Source of the DNA: Chloroflexi bacterium HGW-Chloroflexi-4
Lineage (GTDB): Bacteria; Chloroflexota; Anaerolineae; Anaerolineales; Anaerolineaceae
Direction of reading: 5' to 3'
Length of the DNA: 64,000 nt
Assembly (NCBI GenBank): GCA_002840715.1
Contig: PHBW01000005.1
Location: forward strand, 1-64,000
The translations under genes and the position numbers were made by a program. The notes beneath the pieces are model-generated. The model was not told where the DNA came from and did no database searches. It was given only the letters and a program-made list of their open reading frames with translations. Shown here in pieces: positions 59,423 to 64,000 of the stretch. How positions within the stretch are numbered: the stretch's first letter is position 1; every line of letters begins with the position of its first letter.

Positions 59423-60271
59423 CTATGCCGGTTTCTCTGCGGAAATGTTGGCGCTGAATACCGTCTTTTTCAAGTCCTCAATGCTTAGATTGCCTTTGTA
59501 ATCCGCCTGCTGGATGGCATCAGCAACCATTTCTTCACTAAAATAGACCGGCTTTAAAGTAATGTTGGTAAACCCGGTCTTCTTTAATAATGTGGACATG
59601 GAATCAGCATCCATGGCGCCGGCGATGCAGCCAGCCCAGGCACTCATACTGGCTTTCACCTCGTCTGGCAAGTCTCCGCTGGTGACAATATCGCTCACAG
59701 CCATGCGCCCGCCTGGTTTAAGCACACGCAAGATTTCGCGAAGTACCTGCGGTTTGTCGGTGCTTAGGTTGATTACACAATTTGAAATGACCACATCCAC
59801 TGAGCTGTCTGAGACGGGCAGATGCTCAATTTCACCCAAACGGAACTCGACATTTTCAGCCCCCACCTTGACCTTGTTGGCTCGCGCTTTATCAAGCATT
59901 TCGGGGGTCATATCCACACCAATCACTCTGCCCGTCGGACCGACCTTCTTGCCAGCCAAGAAGCAGTCGATACCGCCGCCCGAGCCAAGATCAAGGACGG
60001 TTTGACCGGGTTTGAGTGAAGCCAGTGTAACCGGGTCACCGCAGCCCAGTGAAATATTGGTGACATCCTCTGGCAGGGCATTGAAATCTTCAGCTTGATA
60101 AAGTCCTTTGGTGGATGGTTCTGCTGCTGAAGCGGAATTACCGCAGCCGCAAGTGCTGCCTTTTCCACCACTTCCACAACAGCCGCTGGCGTTTCTGGCC
60201 GCGCCGGCATAATGTTCTCTGACCGCTTGGCGGACTTTGATATCTTCTTTATTAATTGTTTGACTTGACAT
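59423..60271 (-). CDS. arsM: arsenite methyltransferase
   Basis: 282 residues. A class I SAM methyltransferase (VLDLGSGGGIDCFLAGKKVG) with the three cysteines that bind As(III) in ArsM. They lie in ISLGCGDP, SNCVINLS and AWAGCIAGAM. An extra Cys-rich N-terminal stretch (CCGSGGKGSTCGCG) may pre-bind metal. It converts arsenite to methylated forms. GGAGG stands before the ATG at 60271. It is downstream of arsR on the same strand, so probably arsenic-induced. Confidence 0.93.
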   Translation of the reverse strand: MSSQTINKEDIKVRQAVREHYAGAARNASGCCGSGGKGSTCGCGNSASAAEPSTKGLYQAEDFNALPEDVTNISLGCGDPVTLASLKPGQTVLDLGSGGGIDCFLAGKKVGPTGRVIGVDMTPEMLDKARANKVKVGAENVEFRLGEIEHLPVSDSSVDVVISNCVINLSTDKPQVLREILRVLKPGGRMAVSDIVTSGDLPDEVKASMSAWAGCIAGAMDADSMSTLLKKTGFTNITLKPVYFSEEMVADAIQQADYKGNLSIEDLKKTVFSANISAEKPA

Positions 60272-60331
60272 AGTTCCTCCAATTACTATATTGATATATT
60301 TATATACTTCGATATGAGAGGGTAAAAATTT

Positions 60332-60622
60332 TTAGCTTGCTGGGTTTTTTATATCCACATCAGGCGCAAAAACTTCCGCAATCTGGCAGCATGATGAAGC
60401 CATTCTTTCCTGATTAAGGCAATAGTAAATCTCCTTCCCACGACGTTCAACATTTACCAAACCTGCTTCCCGTAGAATCTTAAGGTGATGAGAAACCGTG
60501 GGTTGGGTCACTCCGGTCTGTTCAACAATGTCATTCACATTTAAAACACTGCAGCAACAAATTCGCATAATTTGTTGCCTGGTTTCATCTGCAATGGCTT
60601 TGGCAAAGCTGACTGTACTCAT
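60332..60622 (-). CDS. arsR: ArsR-family arsenic-type repressor
   Basis: About 96 residues. Winged helix with QTGVTQPTVSHHLKILREAGL as recognition helix and ICCCSVLNVNDI, where consecutive cysteines take the place of the As(III) site ELCVCDL in ArsR. A second CC pair near the C-terminus (SSCCQIA) may contribute. The ATG at 60622 is preferred over an ATG at 60661, since the intervening stretch overlaps the promoter. An operator is between the -35 and -10 boxes, so it represses itself and arsM. Confidence 0.88.
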   Translation of the reverse strand: MSTVSFAKAIADETRQQIMRICCCSVLNVNDIVEQTGVTQPTVSHHLKILREAGLVNVERRGKEIYYCLNQERMASSCCQIAEVFAPDVDIKNPAS

Positions 60623-60632
60623 AATAAAACAA

Positions 60633-60661
60633 TTATATATAGATAAGTATCTATTTGTCAA
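60633..60661 (-). promoter_or_regulatory. arsR promoter with palindromic operator
   Basis: On the minus strand TTGACA (60656-60661), 18 nt, TATAAT. The spacer holds ATAGATA-N2-TATCTAT (60639-60654), a perfect palindrome of the ArsR type. The -10 box ends nine bases before the arsR ATG. Confidence 0.72.
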
Positions 60662-60684
60662 GCCTTCATACGTGTGATTTATCG

Positions 60685-61794
60685 TTACTCCTCTTGTGGC
60701 AAATCTAAGAAACGTTCAAGGTCATAAAAAAGTTTACGCACTTCTGAAGACACAACCTCGTGTCTGACAGACCGGCCGTCTTCGAGGGTCTTGATCAAAC
60801 CGGCTTCACGAAGCTGCTTGGCGTGGATGCTGACTGTCGGACGGGATACATTCAGAAAACCGGCAATTTCGGTATTATCCCGGCTGGATTGTCTGGCAAT
60901 TCGCATGATCAACAAACGGTTCGGGTCAGCCAGTGCTTTTAACCGGTCTGAAAGGTTGTTGACAAAACCGACAAACTTCTGAAAAGAAACATCGTTATCT
61001 GCAAAAGTGATTGCTAGTCCATTTGGCAAGATAAACCATGCATCGGGCAATTCAAAAGGTTCAACCAGAAAAATCACGTTGAGGTTCTTTTTTTGGATAG
61101 CCCCTATCAATACCGATGAAAAACGCAAAGGATTCACCTGTGGCAGCCAATCCACTAAAAGTTGGTCTGCAGATGCCCCCAGGCAAAGGCGCGCTTTTTC
61201 TTCTGATGCATGTAAAACGGGTTCCTTCATTTGGCGCCAGGGTTGATAAATTTGGTAATAGAAACGATCCATCCAGTGCCAGAATTGGTCGTGCTTTTCG
61301 CCGTCAGCCAGGAAGCCTGCCAGCAGTTCAATGTCTGATTTCAAAGACAGATTTTGGATATCGCCTGACTGTTCAAAATAACCAATGCGCTGACCAGATT
61401 GCCTAACCAATTGAGAATGGGCGTTTTTCATTTGCTCGACAAGCGATTGGTTTGGATCAACATCAATTGGAATGCCATATTCACTGGCTCGTGTAAGGGT
61501 GTTTTCAATAAAACCCTTACAGCTCATTTGGCGGATGGGCATGGTTGCCTGAACATAATCCTCTTCAAAAGCGGTATTTGTTGAAAACCCCGCCGCTAAG
61601 AGAAAACCAAAGTATTTTTTTCTGTCTCCCAACAATATGCGTAATTCCTCCACCATTTCTTGAGGAATTGACTCTGCAAGCTGATTGATCGAAATGGATA
61701 AACTTGCAAGAGGCAGGTAGTCATTTAATAATGAAAAAACGGTATCCAATTCAAAAAGGATAGAACATTGAATCTTCCAGGAATTTTGGGGCAT
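60685..61794 (-). CDS. ArsR-family regulator with large N-terminal domain
   Basis: 369 residues. The C-terminal ~90 residues are an ArsR winged helix (DPNRLLIMRIARQSSRDNTEIAGFLNVSRPTVSIHAKQLREAGL is the recognition region). The N-terminal ~270 residues resemble the DUF5937-type partner domain of long ArsR regulators and likely bind a ligand. No cysteine site for As(III) is seen in the wing. GGAGG lies at the end of the MFS gene and the ATG at 61794 overlaps that region, so it is cotranscribed with the transporter. Confidence 0.83.
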   Translation of the reverse strand: MPQNSWKIQCSILFELDTVFSLLNDYLPLASLSISINQLAESIPQEMVEELRILLGDRKKYFGFLLAAGFSTNTAFEEDYVQATMPIRQMSCKGFIENTLTRASEYGIPIDVDPNQSLVEQMKNAHSQLVRQSGQRIGYFEQSGDIQNLSLKSDIELLAGFLADGEKHDQFWHWMDRFYYQIYQPWRQMKEPVLHASEEKARLCLGASADQLLVDWLPQVNPLRFSSVLIGAIQKKNLNVIFLVEPFELPDAWFILPNGLAITFADNDVSFQKFVGFVNNLSDRLKALADPNRLLIMRIARQSSRDNTEIAGFLNVSRPTVSIHAKQLREAGLIKTLEDGRSVRHEVVSSEVRKLFYDLERFLDLPQEE

Positions 61795-61796
61795 GT

Positions 61797-63044
61797 TTAT
61801 TCCTCCAACATCACAATCATCTGATTGTCTGACTGTTTAATTCTCATATAGAAAAATAGGCCAAAAATAGCAACGGCCATAATAAGCAACGCCACCAAAG
61901 CAAAATAAACATCCACAGGAATCAAACCCGGTACCAGCGCGGAAGTTAGAATCGTGCCAATCAATTGTGCTGCGATAATGGTGCTTTGATATAAGCCGCT
62001 GACACGACCCAACATGCCAGTTGGCGAAAGGGTCTGAATCAGCGTATTGTCTTGAACCAGTTTCCGCCCTAAACCAAAACCGGCAAGAATGCAAAGGGGG
62101 ATTACCAATATTCGCATCAGGGCCAGATTACTGATATGGTACCCGGCTGCCATACAGGCAGGCATAATCGCCACAATGGCAAACCCGCTGATCACATCGC
62201 GCCAGGGATGTGATGCTTTTTTGCTTAACATCAGCGATGCTGCTCCTGCCAAAGTTCCCAATCCAATCATGCCGATTAAAAGCCCAAAGTAACTTTCGCC
62301 GCTAAGCAAGACATCTCTGGTAAAAATGGAAGCCAAAATATCGATACACACAATGCCCATAATGGCCATAAAGGCCATGCCAAATAAAAGTTTAATCTGG
62401 CTATTCAAGTGAAGCAGATCTTTGAATTGATCCGCCCCTTTATCTTTGCGTTCTTTATTTTCTGCTCTATTTTGTTGAGGCGGAAGGAGTGTGGGCAACA
62501 AGAACAAGATACCCGCAGAAAGAAAATATGAGACCACATCCAATATGACTGCTTGATGTGCGTTCATCACCGCCAGTACTGCACCGGCCAACACCGGTCC
62601 GAAAATCTTGACCACCGATGATATCTGCTGAAGAAAAGCGTTAGCCTGGGTCAACTGGGCTTGATCAACCACCTGTGGCACAGAAGATTGGCGGGCGGGT
62701 GTCATAATCGAACCACTTATTGCCTGAAGGGCTAACAATACGTATAAGAGGGTTGTCGATTCTGTGAAAATGATGCCGCTGACAGCCAACCCTGAAAGGA
62801 CCTCGCTGCTGATCATCATTTTTTTGCGGTCATAACGATCACACAGCCAGCCCGCCACCGGACTAAAAACCAGGGCTGGCAGCAGCCCAACCAGGTAGAT
62901 CAAACCGCTTTCTGTGACGTTGCCTTCACCTTTGAAAATGACAAGACTGAACACCGCCATCATGGTAATCCATGAACCAATACTGCTAACAGATTCGGAG
63001 ATTGCCATGATCACCAGGGAACGATTCTTAAGTATGTTTATCAT
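61797..63044 (-). CDS. MFS-type efflux transporter
   Basis: 415 residues with about twelve helices. The N-terminal GSWITMMAVFSLVIFKG and the loop motif GWLCDRYDRKKMMISSE (the MFS motif A, GxLxDRxGRR type) are clear. SIMTPARQSSVPQVVDQAQLTQANA marks the MFS_3/EntS-like drug or siderophore exporter family. Substrate unknown. First gene of the operon with the long ArsR regulator, under a strong palindromic operator. Confidence 0.88.
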   Translation of the reverse strand: MINILKNRSLVIMAISESVSSIGSWITMMAVFSLVIFKGEGNVTESGLIYLVGLLPALVFSPVAGWLCDRYDRKKMMISSEVLSGLAVSGIIFTESTTLLYVLLALQAISGSIMTPARQSSVPQVVDQAQLTQANAFLQQISSVVKIFGPVLAGAVLAVMNAHQAVILDVVSYFLSAGILFLLPTLLPPQQNRAENKERKDKGADQFKDLLHLNSQIKLLFGMAFMAIMGIVCIDILASIFTRDVLLSGESYFGLLIGMIGLGTLAGAASLMLSKKASHPWRDVISGFAIVAIMPACMAAGYHISNLALMRILVIPLCILAGFGLGRKLVQDNTLIQTLSPTGMLGRVSGLYQSTIIAAQLIGTILTSALVPGLIPVDVYFALVALLIMAVAIFGLFFYMRIKQSDNQMIVMLEE

Positions 63045-63059
63045 CGTATGTAATATCCT

Positions 63060-63119
63060 ATATTATTATCGTAGTTAAATAACTACGATAATAATATATC
63101 AAAGAAATCTGTTTGTCAA
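63060..63119 (-). promoter_or_regulatory. promoter and 38-bp perfect palindrome upstream of MFS operon
   Basis: On the minus strand TTGACA (63114-63119), 17 nt, TATTAT (63091-63096). A perfect 18-bp inverted repeat (63060-63077 and 63080-63097, core TCGTAGTTA / TAACTACGA, 2-nt gap) covers the -10 box and the transcription start. That is the classic position for a repressor, most simply the ArsR protein encoded in the same operon. Confidence 0.82.
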
Positions 63120-63125
63120 TACCAA

Positions 63126-63155
63126 TTGATTCTTCTGGCTCGTTTACGCTATAAT
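63126..63155 (+). promoter_or_regulatory. promoter of the nucleoside phosphorylase gene
   Basis: TTGATT (63126-63131), an 18-nt spacer and TATAAT (63150-63155), then a 30-nt leader with GAGG. It is divergent from the MFS promoter. Confidence 0.7.
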
Positions 63156-63185
63156 CAAAATCCATCCCTAAAACAGAGGTTACCC

Positions 63186-63962
63186 ATGCGCAATGAAGAA
63201 GGTCTGGCTTTTCATTTACACATCAAAGAAGGTGACGTCGGACGTTATGTGCTCCTGCCCGGCGACCCCGGCCGCTGTGAAAAAATCGCACAATATTTTG
63301 ACAACCCTCATTTCGTTGCCCAAAACCGCGAATATGTGACCTGGACGGGTACACTATTGGGCGAAAAAGTATCCGTCGTTTCAACGGGCATTGGCTGCCC
63401 ATCTGCCGCCATCGCCGTGGAGGAACTGGTGGATGTCGGCGCCGACACTTTCGTGCGCGTAGGATCATCAGGTTCCATGCAGGCGGACGTGCATATGGGT
63501 GATATCGTGGTGGTGACCGCTTCCATCCGCGACGAGGGCACCACTTCGCATTATCTGCCGGTGGAGTTCCCCGCCGTGGCTAATCTGGATGTGGTCAACG
63601 CCATGCAAGCCGGCGCCAAAACGCTCGGGTTTCAGTATCACTGCGGAGTTTCCCAATCCAAAGACTCATTTTACGGCGAGGTGGAGCGCACCCGCATGCC
63701 CATGGCTTCTCACCTTGAAGAACGATGGAACGCCTGGGTGGCCGGCGGTGCCTTGTGCTCTGAAATGGAATCTTCTGCCCTGTTTGTCTTATCTTCACTT
63801 TATCGCAAGCGGGCTGGTGGCGTGATGCTGGTGATCAACGAATCCGAACTGGCTGAAGAAACCGGCGAAGACAAACACATGAAAGAGTTCGATGCAGAAA
63901 GTGTGATCAAAGTGGCTGTCGAAGGGATTAAAAACCTGATCCAACTGGACAAAAAGAAATGA
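63186..63962 (+). CDS. udp: uridine phosphorylase-like nucleoside phosphorylase
   Basis: 258 residues, the usual length. VLLPGDPGRCEKIAQYF is the phosphate-binding loop, GIGCPSAAIAVEEL a substrate loop and VRVGSSGSMQADVHMGDIVV the central NP-I motif. CSEMESSALFVLS (Met-Glu-Ser) binds the ribose. It splits uridine or a related nucleoside with phosphate. I used the ATG at 63186 with GAGG upstream; an upstream start would lie inside the promoter. The stop falls 38 nt before the window ends; nothing further is seen. Confidence 0.88.
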   Translation: MRNEEGLAFHLHIKEGDVGRYVLLPGDPGRCEKIAQYFDNPHFVAQNREYVTWTGTLLGEKVSVVSTGIGCPSAAIAVEELVDVGADTFVRVGSSGSMQADVHMGDIVVVTASIRDEGTTSHYLPVEFPAVANLDVVNAMQAGAKTLGFQYHCGVSQSKDSFYGEVERTRMPMASHLEERWNAWVAGGALCSEMESSALFVLSSLYRKRAGGVMLVINESELAEETGEDKHMKEFDAESVIKVAVEGIKNLIQLDKKK

Positions 63963-64000
63963 CCCACAGTTGCATCCTCGATAAAAACTCACTTGAACAA

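Noticed and set aside
1-64000. CRISPR arrays, rRNA genes, complete transposons, replication origin
   Set aside because: No regularly spaced repeats, no rRNA-like blocks, no transposase and no DnaA-box cluster were seen.

Overview
This is a chromosomal window from a bacterium that most resembles the Chloroflexota, probably class Anaerolineae. That placement is an inference from gene content: separate nuoM and nuoN, an R3H/SpoIIIAA-type ATPase beside tmk, proB-proA, a DUF6391 protein between radA and holA, and an RNHCP-domain protein. Several TATAAT boxes also sit only 6-9 nt before an ATG. No rRNA, CRISPR array or complete insertion sequence is visible. There is one tRNA, tRNA-Asn(GTT).

Layout, left to right. 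1-3.06 kb: the end of a complex I operon (stump of an upstream gene, nuoM, nuoN, terminator). 3.06-5.0 kb: an AT-rich accessory patch holding one lipoprotein gene between imperfect direct repeats, then a promoter-led non-coding repeat. 5.0-10.5 kb: a three-gene sensory operon (PAS sensor, hybrid-free histidine kinase, CheY-like regulator). 10.6-13.2 kb: DUF493 protein, zwf and, convergently, folE. 13.3-16.2 kb: an ECF-type nickel/cobalt importer (cbiM-cbiQ-cbiO) divergent from a Fur-family regulator, with TGCAA half-sites between them. 16.4-18.9 kb: a chemoreceptor and a small chemoreceptor-tip/sensor protein. 18.9-29.3 kb: housekeeping genes (epimerase-like protein, arfB, proBA, EamA exporter, two GT-C-like membrane proteins, a MoeB-like E1 enzyme with rhodanese domain, a GNAT-like protein).

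29.3-31.4 kb is a small accessory island at tRNA-Asn. It holds repeated fragments of the tRNA 3' end, a NERD-domain gene between ~40-bp direct repeats, a 5'-truncated tyrosine recombinase, and the second copy of the promoter-led repeat seen near 4.6 kb. 31.4-37.1 kb: GT87-like protein, small STAS-like protein, GH25 lysozyme, Cache chemoreceptor and O-methyltransferase. 37.2-50.4 kb: a long run of plus-strand genes (pdxS-pdxT, GNAT-like, VanZ-like, R3H ATPase, tmk, a thioredoxin-cyclophilin lipoprotein, PrsW-like, DUF368/PopT-like, PlsC-like, methyltransferase, comEC, DUF3592). 50.5-58.3 kb: galE, a DUF1349 lectin-like protein, small STAS-like protein, deaminase, radA-DUF6391-holA, a membrane protein and a diguanylate cyclase. 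A 20-bp palindrome recurs five times between genes in this stretch. 58.3-59.4 kb: an RNHCP gene preceded by a ~300-nt leader with two intrinsic-terminator-like hairpins. 59.4-63.1 kb: an arsenic-type module (arsM, arsR, a second ArsR-family regulator, MFS exporter) with clear palindromic operators. 63.2-64 kb: a nucleoside phosphorylase.

The most interesting non-protein signals are the RNHCP leader, which looks like a transcription attenuator, and the pair of dispersed ~250-nt elements that each begin with a near-consensus promoter.
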